This document shows, piece after piece, positions 1-8,324 of a stretch of DNA of 58,748 nucleotides. Under the pieces are notes generated by a model, which worked only from the letters and a program-made list of their open reading frames with translations, was not told where the DNA came from and did no database searches. Made by a program: the position numbers and the translations under genes. Origin of the DNA: Micromonospora matsumotoense (GTDB lineage: Bacteria; Actinomycetota; Actinomycetes; Mycobacteriales; Micromonosporaceae); contig NZ_FMCU01000030.1 of the NCBI RefSeq assembly GCF_900091525.1, positions 1-58,748 of the forward strand. Reading direction: 5' to 3'. The stretch's first letter is position 1. Every line of letters starts with the position of its first letter.

Positions 1-880
1 TGCTCAGTTCGTGGAGGATGTCGGAGGCGGGGGTGATCGGGTACGCGCCGAGGAACACGGGTAGTCCGGAGCGGACCCCGGCGGCGACCAACCCCAACGA
101 CAGGGCGGCGTTACCGGTGATGTTGCGGTAGGTGCCCGGGAGCATCTTGGCGGGTTTCACTTCGTAGCGGACCGAGAAACTGTCGGTGGTCTCGCCGTAG
201 TTCCAACCCGCCTTGAACGCGGCGATGTTCGCCGCGACGAGGTCCGGACGCTTGACGAACTTCCGTTCCAGGAACCGTAGCGTCGAGTCGTAGGGGCGGG
301 AGTACATCCACGACAACAACCCCAACGCGAACATGTTCTTCGCTCGTTCGGCGTCTTTCTTCGACACCGCCAACTCGGCCAGGGCGCCTACCGTCATCGA
401 CGTCAACGCCACCGGATGCACCACGAACCCGGCCAGGGAGTCATCCTCCAGGGGGCTGACCGCGTAACCGACCTTGACCAGGTTCCGCTTCGTGAACTCG
501 TCGGTGTTCACGATGATGTCCGCACCCCGACGTAGATCACCCACATTCGCTTTCAACGCCGCCGGGTTCATCGCGACCAGGACGTTCGGCGCGTCACCCG
601 GCGTCAGAATGTCGTAATCGGCGAAATGCACCTGGAAACTCGACACCCCCGGCAGGGTCCCCGCCGGCGCCCGAATCTCCGCCGGGAAATTCGGCAACGT
701 CGAAATGTCATTACCCAACTGCGCCGTCTCCGAGGTGAACCTGTCCCCCGTCAACTGCATCCCATCACCCGAGTCACCCGCAAACCGGATCACCACCCGG
801 TCCAACTGACGAATCTGCTTCGCACCGGGGGTCCCGCCGTCCGCGGCCTGCGCCTCGTCGTACCGTGTCGTTGGGGTCAT
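1..880 (-). CDS. korA: 2-oxoacid:ferredoxin oxidoreductase, alpha (gamma-alpha fused) subunit, 5' part only
   Basis: The reading frame begins with ATG at 880 and stays open to the window edge, giving about 293 residues of a protein usually near 600-650. The N-terminal part is the gamma domain (RFAGDSGDGMQLTGDRF near residues 32-48, then a TLPNFPAEIRAPAGTLPGV stretch). The start of the pyrimidine-binding alpha domain follows, with a conserved YPITPASD motif near residue 283. The family oxidatively decarboxylates 2-oxoglutarate or similar 2-oxoacids with CoA and ferredoxin, in complex with a beta subunit, which should lie to the left outside the window. It is a cytosolic central-metabolism gene and probably not part of the polyketide cluster. 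The C-terminal half is not visible. Confidence 0.9.
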   Translation of the reverse strand, partial: MTPTTRYDEAQAADGGTPGAKQIRQLDRVVIRFAGDSGDGMQLTGDRFTSETAQLGNDISTLPNFPAEIRAPAGTLPGVSSFQVHFADYDILTPGDAPNVLVAMNPAALKANVGDLRRGADIIVNTDEFTKRNLVKVGYAVSPLEDDSLAGFVVHPVALTSMTVGALAELAVSKKDAERAKNMFALGLLSWMYSRPYDSTLRFLERKFVKRPDLVAANIAAFKAGWNYGETTDSFSVRYEVKPAKMLPGTYRNITGNAALSLGLVAAGVRSGLPVFLGAYPITPASDILHELS

Positions 881-1010
881 GGGTGGTCACGTCCCTCTCT
901 AGTCCGCGCGGCGCGCACCACGACGACGCGACGGGCCGACGCCCGGCCCCGGCGGCGTCAGCGCGGCCAGCGGTTGTCGGTGCGCATCGGCGGGGAGCCC
1001 GCGCCACCGG

Positions 1011-1049
1011 GGTCGGCGACCCCGTCGTCAGCCGACGGGGTCGCCGACC
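1011..1049. terminator. 16-bp perfect hairpin inside a divergent promoter region
   Basis: Arms 1011-1026 and 1034-1049 are exact reverse complements with a 7-nt loop. The hairpin lies between korA (leftward from 880) and the kinase (rightward from 1230), where no gene needs a terminator. It may insulate the two promoters, act as an attenuator in the kinase leader, or be left over from a lost gene. There is no T tract, as is usual for actinomycete hairpin terminators. The rest of 881-1229 holds one direct-repeat site and no recognisable gene. Confidence 0.5.
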
Positions 1050-1109
1050 GCATCAAGCGCCGGCGAGCGCGTGCGACCACACGCTAGGTTCCGCCCCCGG
1101 CCGTGCCAA

Positions 1110-1128
1110 CCCTTAGCGATCCCCTACC
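1110..1128 (+). promoter_or_regulatory. Direct-repeat box CCCTTAGCGATCCCCTACC
   Basis: Two CCCyTA half-sites sit 11 bp apart, starting about 120 bp upstream of the kinase ATG. Near-identical 19-mers occur at 39496-39514 and 46672-46690, upstream of starter-unit genes. Candidate binding site for a shared regulator; the identity of the regulator is unknown. Confidence 0.45.
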
Positions 1129-1229
1129 ACGCGTCCCACCGCAGGTCCCCGCACGGCGGCCCGGCGGGGCGCCCGGCGGGCACGACTGAGGGGGCGCGGG
1201 CCTCGGCCCGCCATGGGACACTTGTATAC

Positions 1230-2747
1230 ATGGGCGAGCTGACCAGCGGCGCAGTGGCCGAGCCGGGGTCACCGCTGCGGCCGGGTGATCCGGAGAGTGT
1301 CGGACCCTACCGGCTGCACCGCCTGCTCGGATCGGGCGGCATGGGGGTGGTCTTCCTGGCCGAGGCGCCGGGTGGGGGCCGGGTGGCGGTCAAGGTCGTC
1401 CACGACGAGTTGCGGTCCCGGCCGGAGTTCCGGCGACGGTTCGCCCGGGAGGTCGCCGCCGCCGGCCGGGTGGCCGACTTCTGCACCGCCCGGGTGCTCG
1501 ACGCCGACCCGCAGGGCCCGGTGCCCTACCTCGTCACCGAGTACGTGACGGGATCGTCCCTGCACGAGCACGTGACCCGGCACGGCTCGCTCTCCGGGCC
1601 ACAGGCCGAGGCGCTGGCCGTCGGCGTGGCCGCCGGGCTCACCGCGATCCACGCCGCCGGGCTGGCCCACGGCGACCTGACCCCCCGCAACGTCCTGCTG
1701 TCCCCGTTCGGGCCGAAGGTCATCGACTTCGGGTTGGCGAGCCTGATCGAGGTGCTCGACCCGACCACCGGTCCCTCGTACGGCACCCCGGGCTGGTTGG
1801 CCCCGGAACGCCTCGCCGGCTTCCCCCCGGCCCAGCCCGCCGACGTCTACGCCTGGGGCATCCTCGTCGGCTGGGCCGCCACCGGCCGGCTGCCGGTCGA
1901 TCCCCGGGTCCACCCGGCCGGCGGCCCCGACCTGAGCGGGCTGCCCGCCGGCCTGGCCGCGGTGGTCGCGCGGGCGCTGCGTACCGACCCCCGACAGCGC
2001 CCCACCGCCCGGGAGGCGATGCTGATCCTGGTCGGCAGCGCCGACACGGCGAGCATCCGGTCGGCGGTGGAGCCGGTGGCGGCGACCACCGAGCAGCTCG
2101 ACGGCACCCGGTGGTATCCGGTCGTCGGCCAGCCGGCCACCCTGCTCGCCCCGGCCCCGCCGCCGCATCGGCCGCCGCCGTCCTGGCCGGCGGTGGTGAC
2201 CGGGGTGGTGGCGGTGGTGGCCGCCGTCGTGCTGGGCGTCGTCGCGCTGCGCCAGGCCGACCAGCGGGGCACACCGCGCGCCGACCCGAGCCCGTCCGCG
2301 CCGGCCCCCACCACGCCGAGCCCCACCACGAGCCCGTCGCCCTCCCCGCGCCCGTCGCCGGCCACCGCCACCGGGCAGGACGGAGCGCTGGAATTCACCG
2401 TACGGGGGGTGCACTGCGGGCAACGCGAGATCGGGTTCTGGCCGTTGACCCAGCAGGCGGACGGGGTGTTCTGCATGGTCGACGTCGACGTGGTCAACAA
2501 GGGCGACAAGGGCACCATCGTCTGGCCGCTCAGCCAGCGGCTGGTCGACACCGACGGCCGTGGTTACACACCGGACACCCGGTCCCTGCTCTACTATCCG
2601 GACACCCAGCGGTTGACGAAGAACATCAGGCCCGGCGCGACGGTCAGCGGATCTCTGGTCTATGACACGCCGGTCGGCACCGAGTTCCGTCAACTCGTCG
2701 TCCACGACACACCCTTGAGTGCGGGCACCACCATCGATCTATCGTGA
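1230..2747 (+). CDS. Membrane-anchored Ser/Thr protein kinase with extracellular DUF4352-like domain
   Basis: A 505-residue Hanks-type kinase. The glycine loop LGSGGMGVVF lies near residues 35-44 and the VAVKV lysine follows. The catalytic loop reads HGDLTPRNVLL (HGD in place of HRD, with the catalytic Asp and Asn kept), and DFGLAS is present. A Pro-rich linker follows, then one membrane helix (VVTGVVAVVAAVVLGVVAL, about residues 315-335) and a Pro/Ser/Thr-rich spacer. The C-terminal 120 residues look like a DUF4352 (telokin-like) extracytoplasmic domain with two Cys. The ATG at 1230 was preferred to an in-frame upstream start because the extra 53 residues are not kinase-like. The gene is followed after 18 bp by a histidine kinase, so the three signalling genes may form one operon. 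Substrate unknown. Confidence 0.88.
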   Translation: MGELTSGAVAEPGSPLRPGDPESVGPYRLHRLLGSGGMGVVFLAEAPGGGRVAVKVVHDELRSRPEFRRRFAREVAAAGRVADFCTARVLDADPQGPVPYLVTEYVTGSSLHEHVTRHGSLSGPQAEALAVGVAAGLTAIHAAGLAHGDLTPRNVLLSPFGPKVIDFGLASLIEVLDPTTGPSYGTPGWLAPERLAGFPPAQPADVYAWGILVGWAATGRLPVDPRVHPAGGPDLSGLPAGLAAVVARALRTDPRQRPTAREAMLILVGSADTASIRSAVEPVAATTEQLDGTRWYPVVGQPATLLAPAPPPHRPPPSWPAVVTGVVAVVAAVVLGVVALRQADQRGTPRADPSPSAPAPTTPSPTTSPSPSPRPSPATATGQDGALEFTVRGVHCGQREIGFWPLTQQADGVFCMVDVDVVNKGDKGTIVWPLSQRLVDTDGRGYTPDTRSLLYYPDTQRLTKNIRPGATVSGSLVYDTPVGTEFRQLVVHDTPLSAGTTIDLS

Positions 2748-2765
2748 CCGGGAGAGCCGGAGAAT

Positions 2766-4070
2766 ATGGACGTCGCCGTCGCTATCGGGCTCAGCGGGCG
2801 GGCGCTGACCCGGGCCCTGTACGCCACTGGACGGGGCGTGGTGCTCGTCGCCACCGCCGCGCTCAGCCTGACCCTCTTCATCACCACCACCCTCGCCACG
2901 GCGTTCATCCTGCTCGGTGTCGGGGTGCTGTTGCTGCCACTGGTCACGCCGCTGGTCCGCCGGCTGACCGGGCTGTGCCGGCACCTCGCCGCCCGCTCCG
3001 GGGTGCCGATCGCCACGCCCTACCTCCCCCTGCCACCGCTGGAACCGGGGGTGTTCGGCTGGGTGCAGCGCTGCCGGTCCATCCTCACCGACCCGGCAAC
3101 CTGGCGTGACCTGCTGTTCCTGCTACTCAACACACTGGTCGGGTTCGCGCTCGGGCTGCTGCCGCTCACCCTGCTGGTCTACTCGGTGGAGGGGTTGGTG
3201 CTCTCCACCGGGTTCTGGATGCTGATGCGCGAGTCCGGGGTGAACTTCTGGTACGGCTTCACCGCGCTGGACTCCTGGCCGCACGTGGCGCTCGGGGCAC
3301 TGGTCAGCCTCGTGGTGTTCGGGATCTGGGCGGCCGCCACCCCGCACGTGCTGGCCGGGTACGCGCACTTCGCCAGGTCGCTCCTGGGGCCGAGTGAACG
3401 GTCGATGATCACCTCCCGGATGCGGCACCTCTCCGAGACCCGTTCCGACGTGATCAACATTCAGGCCACCGAGCTGCGCCGGATCGAACGGGACCTGCAC
3501 GACGGCGCGCAGGCGCGGTTGGTGGCGATCGGCATGAAGCTCGGCGCGGCCAACCGGCAGTTGCGGACGAACCCGGACGCTGCGGAGACCCTGCTGGTCG
3601 ACGCGCGTAACGCCACCGCCACCGCGCTGGAGGAGCTGCGCTGCCTGATCCGGGGCATCCACCCCCCGGTCCTCGCCGAGCGGGGCCTGGAGGACGCCAT
3701 CCGGGCCATCGCACTGGAGAGCCCGATCGACGTCGAGGTCACCTCCGACGTGCCCGGCCGGATGGCCGCCCCGGCGGAGTCCGCCGTCTACTTCGCCCTG
3801 TCCGAACTGCTGAACAACGTCCTCAAGCACGCCAACGCCGACCGGGCCAGCATCGATCTGCGCCACGAGGACGGTCTACTGCGGGCGGTGGTGATCGACA
3901 ACGGTCAGGGCGGCGCGGACGCTTCGCTCGGCACCGGTCTCCGGGGCATCGAACGACGCTGTGCTACGTTCGACGGGACGCTCGTCCTCAGCAGTCCCGA
4001 AGGTGGGCCGACCGTCGCGATCCTGGAGCTGCCGTGCGCGTTGTACTCGCCGAGGACCTCTTCCTCCTGA
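2766..4070 (+). CDS. Two-component sensor histidine kinase (HisKA_3 type)
   Basis: A 434-residue membrane sensor. The N-terminal 200 residues hold several hydrophobic segments and resemble the actinobacterial putative-sensor domain. The dimerisation and phosphoacceptor helix contains RIERDLHDGAQARLVAIG with the phospho-accepting His near residue 245. The HATPase_c domain includes an N box (ELLNNVLKHA) and the DNGQGG and GTGLRGIERR nucleotide-binding motifs. These are hallmarks of the NarL/DesK-type kinases that pair with LuxR-type regulators. The ATG at 2766 has a GGAG ribosome site. The gene overlaps the next one by 37 bp, so the two are co-translated partners. The signal is unknown. Confidence 0.93.
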   Translation: MDVAVAIGLSGRALTRALYATGRGVVLVATAALSLTLFITTTLATAFILLGVGVLLLPLVTPLVRRLTGLCRHLAARSGVPIATPYLPLPPLEPGVFGWVQRCRSILTDPATWRDLLFLLLNTLVGFALGLLPLTLLVYSVEGLVLSTGFWMLMRESGVNFWYGFTALDSWPHVALGALVSLVVFGIWAAATPHVLAGYAHFARSLLGPSERSMITSRMRHLSETRSDVINIQATELRRIERDLHDGAQARLVAIGMKLGAANRQLRTNPDAAETLLVDARNATATALEELRCLIRGIHPPVLAERGLEDAIRAIALESPIDVEVTSDVPGRMAAPAESAVYFALSELLNNVLKHANADRASIDLRHEDGLLRAVVIDNGQGGADASLGTGLRGIERRCATFDGTLVLSSPEGGPTVAILELPCALYSPRTSSS

Positions 4071-4696
4071 GGCAGGGGATGGTCCAGCTCCTCGAATCGT
4101 ACGATTTCGAGATCGTCGCGGCGGTCGACAACGGACCGGCGTTACTCGACGCCCTGGTGACCCTCCGCCCCGAGGTCGCGGTGGTCGACGTGCGACTGCC
4201 CCCGACGTTCACCGACGAGGGCCTCCAGGCTGCCCTGGAGGCCCGACGCCGCTGCCCCGGCCTACCCATCCTGGTGCTCTCCCAGCACGTCGAGCAGCTC
4301 TATGCCAAGGAGCTGCTCGCCGACGCCAGCGGCGGCATCGGATACCTGTTGAAGGACCGGGTGCTCAACAGCGACCAGTTCGTCGACGCCATCCGCCGGG
4401 TCGCCGACGGGGGCACCGCGATGGACCCGCAGGTGATCTCCCAGCTGCTGGCCGGCCGGTCCCGCCGGGAGCCACTGTCCACACTCACCCCGCGCGAGCG
4501 GGAGGTGCTGAAGCTGATGGCCGAGGGATGTTCAAATGTGGCCATCGCGCAGCGTCTCATCGTCAGCCAGGGCGCGGTCGCCAAGTACACCACCAGCATC
4601 TTCACCAAGCTCGACCTGACCCCGGCGGACGACAGCAACCGTCGGGTGCTGGCCGTGCTGGCGTACCTCAACGGCACCCGCGCCGACGTCTCCTGA
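4034..4696 (+). CDS. NarL/LuxR-family response regulator
   Basis: 220 residues starting at GTG inside the 3' end of the histidine kinase gene. The receiver domain has the acidic pair near the N terminus (AED) and the phospho-acceptor Asp52 in VVDVRLP. It also has the switch Ser (VLSQH) and the Lys in LLKDRV. The C-terminal LuxR-type helix-turn-helix begins at LTPREREVLKLMAEG and continues through SNVAIAQRLIVSQGAV. It is presumed to be phosphorylated by the overlapping kinase. Targets are unknown; the adjacent leftward ABC exporter and the LAL regulator beyond it are possible but unproven. Confidence 0.93.
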   Translation: MRVVLAEDLFLLRQGMVQLLESYDFEIVAAVDNGPALLDALVTLRPEVAVVDVRLPPTFTDEGLQAALEARRRCPGLPILVLSQHVEQLYAKELLADASGGIGYLLKDRVLNSDQFVDAIRRVADGGTAMDPQVISQLLAGRSRREPLSTLTPREREVLKLMAEGCSNVAIAQRLIVSQGAVAKYTTSIFTKLDLTPADDSNRRVLAVLAYLNGTRADVS

Positions 4697-4747
4697 CCTC
4701 GCCGGTGGGGGTCGTTGCTCCGCAATTGCCTACCGACCACGACATGC

Positions 4748-4782
4748 AGCCGCGCCCCCGGTCGACGACCGGGGGCGCGGCT
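4748..4782. terminator. Bidirectional terminator hairpin
   Basis: Perfect 14-bp inverted repeat (arms 4748-4761 and 4769-4782, 7-nt loop) between the convergent response-regulator and permease genes. Confidence 0.85.
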
Positions 4783-4798
4783 GGGCGTTCACTGCGCG

Positions 4799-7363
4799 TC
4801 AATCGACGGCGACGGCAGCTTCCGCCGGCCGGGTGAGCATCACCCGGTGGCCGGGCAGCAGCGTGGCAGCGAAGGCGAGCACCGCGGCGCCCGCCACCAC
4901 TGCCAGATAGATGAAGACCGACCCGGAGGGGAAGGGCCGGCCCAGCACCACGGCGCTGAACGGCAACAGCGTGGCAATGGACGCGATGGTGCCGAGCACC
5001 ACCCCGATGATGGTGATCATGCCGGCCTCGATGCTGAGCATCTCCAGGGCCTGGCGTCGGGTGGCACCGATGAGCCGTTGCATGCCCAGCTCACGGCGGC
5101 GACCGGCGGTGGCCACGATCAGGGTGTTCGCCACCGAGATCATGGTGTAACCGGCGACCAGGGCGACGAGCAGATAGTTCACCCAGGCCTGGGTCTTGGT
5201 CCGCTCGGCGAACGTGGCGATCGTGTCGCGCTCGCCGATCAGGGTGCCCGGGTTGCCACCGACCTTCTCCCGCAGGCTGGCTGCCAGTTTGTCGCGGTCG
5301 GTGCCGGGTGCGGCGGTGACCAGGATCTGTCGGGTCAGCCCGGTGGTGCTGTGCGCGGCGAGCAGCTCGGCGGGGAGCATGATCGTCTCGTACCCCTCCT
5401 TTGCCGGGTAGAGCGCGACGACCCGCAGGTCGACCGCCGACCGGTCACCGAGGCGCAGCGTGATCTGGTCGCCGATGCCGACGTTCAGGTTCTTGCCGGC
5501 CACCTCGGGCAGGGCCACGGTGTCACCCCGCAGGTCGGCCAGGTTGCCCTCGATGGTCCGGACGCCGGTGATGCTGGCCGCGCTGGCCGCCGTCACCCCC
5601 TGCAACGGCCAGGGCGACTCGACGTGCGAACCGTCGTAGGGCTTGTTGATCCAGCCGGCGCTGGTGACGTACGCCGACGCATCCTCGACGCCCGGCGCGG
5701 ACCGGAGCTTCTCGACGGTGTCGGCGGGGAATCCACCGGTGGCGGAACTGAGCACGACGTCGGCGCGGAGATTGTCGGAGTAGTAACGCTCGGCGGCCTC
5801 GTTCTGCGTGGTCTGCAGGTAGAAGTTGGCCAACGCCACCGACACCGCCAGCATGATCGGGGTGACCGCGGCGGCCACCCGGACCGACCTCGTCCGAATG
5901 TTGATCGTGCCGAGGTAGCCGGAGAGCCCGAAGAACGCCCGCACCGGCACGCTGAGCATGGCGGCGAGGAGCCGGGTCAGTCCTGGGCTGATCAACGCGA
6001 TCGCGATCGCCCAGCACATCACCGCCGGCCCGGCGGTCGCGGACGCCACCGGGCCCCGCAGGGCGACCCCCGTCACGATGATCAGCACGATCCCGCCGGC
6101 GAAGAAGAGGAAGGAGAACACCACCCGGGGCCAGGTGACCCACTTACGCTGGACGGCGGCCTCGGCGATGCCCTCGGTGGGCCGGGTCTTGGAGGGGCGT
6201 CGGCTGGCGACATAGGAGGCGACCAGCGCGGCGAAGATCCCGACGGCCGGTCCGATCAGGTAGGGAACCACGCCCTGGTGGAACTCCACGACCGGCGAGA
6301 TGACCCCGGCCTCTGCGACGAGCCAGTGGATCAACGGCCCCAGCAGGGCACCGGGAATGCAGCCGAGGATCGCGGCGCCGACCGCGACCACGAGCGCCTC
6401 GCGGCGGATCATCTTGCGGATCTGCCGGGGCGTCGCACCGATGGAACGCAACAGCGCGACCTCCTTCTGCCGCTGCTGCACCGACAGGCCCAGGGTGCTG
6501 GCGACCACGAAGATCGAGACGAAGACGGTCATACCGGCGAAGACACCGGCGAGCGGGACCAGCTGGGCCCGCCCGCCGACCGCCTCGGGGAACTCGGCCA
6601 CCCCACGGTCGTCGCCGGTCAGCACGACCAGCTTGCGGTCGTTGAGGGTCTTCTCGATGCGGCCCCGCAGGGCGTCCAGGTCGGTGCCGGGCTTGGCCAT
6701 CACACCGATCGCGTCGGCGCTGCCGGCGTGCGGGTCGAACCGCTGCACGTCACCGCCGGAGAAGAAGAGTGCCGAGTGGCTCATCTCGTCCCGGGCCCCG
6801 GCGAGGCCGGTCACCTGGAAGGTGGAGACGCCGCCACCGACCGCCACCTCCACCCGGTCGCCGACCTTGATCTGGGCCTGCCGGGCCACCGCCCGGTCCA
6901 GGACGACCTGGCCGGGCTGGGCGGGCGGCTGTCCGTCGAGCCGGTAGGACCCGAGCGCAGCCGACTCCCAGTCATGACCCAGCGACTGCGTGCCGACGAT
7001 CACCGGCACCCCGTTGCGGACGACGGTGGCGGCGAAGGACGCCTCGGCGATGGCCCGTTCGACCCCGGGCACTGCCTGGATCTTGCCGACCAGCCCGGAG
7101 TCGATCCAGTACCGTTCGGCCAGCGGCACGGACTTGATGTCCTTGGTGTCCTGCGGGTCCTTCTTGGGCACGCCGTAGGTCTGCTTGCCGCTGACCACTA
7201 CGTCGGCCGCCGCCAGACGCTGTGGCGGGACCGCCAGCCGGATGCCGGTCTCCATCAGACCGCCACAGGCGACGATCAGCGCCACCCCGAGGAAGACCGC
7301 GGCGAACGTCGCGATGAACGCGAGCCTGCGGTAGCGCAGGGTGCGCCAGGCGAGGTACGTCAT
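4799..7363 (-). CDS. ABC transporter permease, FtsX/MacB family (two FtsX units)
   Basis: 854 residues. The first helix (MTYLAWRTLRYRRLAFIATF) is followed by a large extracytoplasmic loop. A first FtsX core starts near VFAGMTVFVSIFVVASTLGL and contains the coupling motif QRQKEVALLRSIGATPRQIRKM. A second helical block, a second periplasmic-type domain and a second FtsX core (ATAGRRRELGMQRLIGATRRQA) follow. This duplicated layout is typical of actinobacterial export or mechanotransmission permeases. The ATG at 7363 shares one base with the stop of the upstream ATPase gene (TGATG), so the two are translationally coupled. A start 16 codons upstream would run into the ATPase coding sequence and was rejected. 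Possible product or lipid export; substrate unknown. Confidence 0.9.
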   Translation of the reverse strand: MTYLAWRTLRYRRLAFIATFAAVFLGVALIVACGGLMETGIRLAVPPQRLAAADVVVSGKQTYGVPKKDPQDTKDIKSVPLAERYWIDSGLVGKIQAVPGVERAIAEASFAATVVRNGVPVIVGTQSLGHDWESAALGSYRLDGQPPAQPGQVVLDRAVARQAQIKVGDRVEVAVGGGVSTFQVTGLAGARDEMSHSALFFSGGDVQRFDPHAGSADAIGVMAKPGTDLDALRGRIEKTLNDRKLVVLTGDDRGVAEFPEAVGGRAQLVPLAGVFAGMTVFVSIFVVASTLGLSVQQRQKEVALLRSIGATPRQIRKMIRREALVVAVGAAILGCIPGALLGPLIHWLVAEAGVISPVVEFHQGVVPYLIGPAVGIFAALVASYVASRRPSKTRPTEGIAEAAVQRKWVTWPRVVFSFLFFAGGIVLIIVTGVALRGPVASATAGPAVMCWAIAIALISPGLTRLLAAMLSVPVRAFFGLSGYLGTINIRTRSVRVAAAVTPIMLAVSVALANFYLQTTQNEAAERYYSDNLRADVVLSSATGGFPADTVEKLRSAPGVEDASAYVTSAGWINKPYDGSHVESPWPLQGVTAASAASITGVRTIEGNLADLRGDTVALPEVAGKNLNVGIGDQITLRLGDRSAVDLRVVALYPAKEGYETIMLPAELLAAHSTTGLTRQILVTAAPGTDRDKLAASLREKVGGNPGTLIGERDTIATFAERTKTQAWVNYLLVALVAGYTMISVANTLIVATAGRRRELGMQRLIGATRRQALEMLSIEAGMITIIGVVLGTIASIATLLPFSAVVLGRPFPSGSVFIYLAVVAGAAVLAFAATLLPGHRVMLTRPAEAAVAVD

Positions 7364-8172
7364 CAGAAGCCACCCCTGCCGGTCGACTGCGGCGCCCGGT
7401 TCTGCTGCCACGCGGTCAGGTGGGTCATCCGCTCGGCCACCACGTCGGCGGTCGGCGACTCCAGTTCACCGATGAACTGGCCGTCGGCGAGGAACAGCAC
7501 CCGGTGCGCGGCGGACGCGGCGACCGGGTCGTGGGTCACCATGATGATCGTCTGGCCGCCGCTGGACACCGTCTCGCGGAGCAGTTGCAGCACCTCGATG
7601 GTGGTCTGGGTGTCCAACGCGCCGGTCGGCTCGTCGGCGAAGATGACCGCCGGCCGCATGATGAGCGCCCGGGCGATCGCGACCCGCTGCTGCTGCCCGC
7701 CGGAGAGTTCGCTCGGCAGGTGCTTGCGCCGCTCCGCCAGACCCACCCGGCCCAGCACCTCCACCACGGAGGAGCGGTCGGGCCGACGGCCGGCCAGCCG
7801 GAACGGCAGCCCGACGTTCTGCTCGACGGTGAGCGCCGACATCAGATTGAACGCCTGAAAGATGAAGCCGACCCGCTCGCGGCGCAGCATGGTCAGCTGG
7901 TTTTCGTTCATGCCGCTGAGTTCCTTGCCGTCCAGCACCACCGAGCCGGACGAGGGCACGTCGAGCCCCGCCGCGCAGTGCAGGAAGGTGCTCTTGCCGG
8001 AGCCCGACGGCCCCATCACGGCGGTGAAGCTGCCCCGTGGGAAGCTCATCGTGACGCCGCGCAACGCGTCGACCCGGTTCTCACCGCGCCCGTACGTCTT
8101 ACGGACGTCCCCCAGCCGGACCGCGTCAACGGCACCGCCGGTGGGCGTCCGATTATCTTTATTCCAGTTCAC
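7363..8172 (-). CDS. ABC transporter ATP-binding protein (MacB/LolD-like)
   Basis: 269 residues starting at GTG 8172, with a GGGGAG ribosome site about 7 bases upstream. Walker A is GPSGSGKST, the Q-loop region reads FIFQAFNLM, the signature is LSGGQQQRVAIARAL, Walker B is VIFADEPTG, and the H-loop His is in VTHDP. It forms an exporter with the overlapping FtsX-type permease. The C-terminal 40 residues extend past the usual ATPase core. The pair lies between the two-component system and the large LuxR regulator and may be a self-protection or stress pump; this is inference. Confidence 0.93.
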   Translation of the reverse strand: MNWNKDNRTPTGGAVDAVRLGDVRKTYGRGENRVDALRGVTMSFPRGSFTAVMGPSGSGKSTFLHCAAGLDVPSSGSVVLDGKELSGMNENQLTMLRRERVGFIFQAFNLMSALTVEQNVGLPFRLAGRRPDRSSVVEVLGRVGLAERRKHLPSELSGGQQQRVAIARALIMRPAVIFADEPTGALDTQTTIEVLQLLRETVSSGGQTIIMVTHDPVAASAAHRVLFLADGQFIGELESPTADVVAERMTHLTAWQQNRAPQSTGRGGF

Positions 8173-8261
8173 CTCATGCTCCCCGCAGAAGAACGTCGCC
8201 AGACGGCGGTGGGTATAGGTTCACGGTATGCAACGGGCGGGCGGCGCTCTATGGAGCTAAT

Positions 8262-8299
8262 GACCCGAAGCGGTGGGTCTAGACCCACCGCTTCGGGTC
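8262..8299. terminator. 38-bp perfect palindrome downstream of the LAL regulator
   Basis: Arms 8262-8280 and 8281-8299 are exact reverse complements with no spacer (centre TCTAGA). It sits 26 bp past the stop of the leftward LuxR gene and 90 bp upstream of the exporter ATPase start. Best read as a terminator hairpin, although a fully spacer-free palindrome could also be a protein-binding or cruciform site. Confidence 0.7.
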
Positions 8300-8324
8300 G
8301 GGTTCTTGAGCCTTCCGCACCAGC

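Noticed and set aside
1071..1229. 53-residue N-terminal extension of the kinase
   Set aside because: Arg/Pro/Gly-rich, not conserved in kinases, and it would run over the direct-repeat promoter box.
4715..7858. 1,047-codon plus-strand frame over the ABC permease
   Set aside because: Low-complexity translation rich in Gly, Asp, His and Arg; the minus strand encodes a clear FtsX-type permease.
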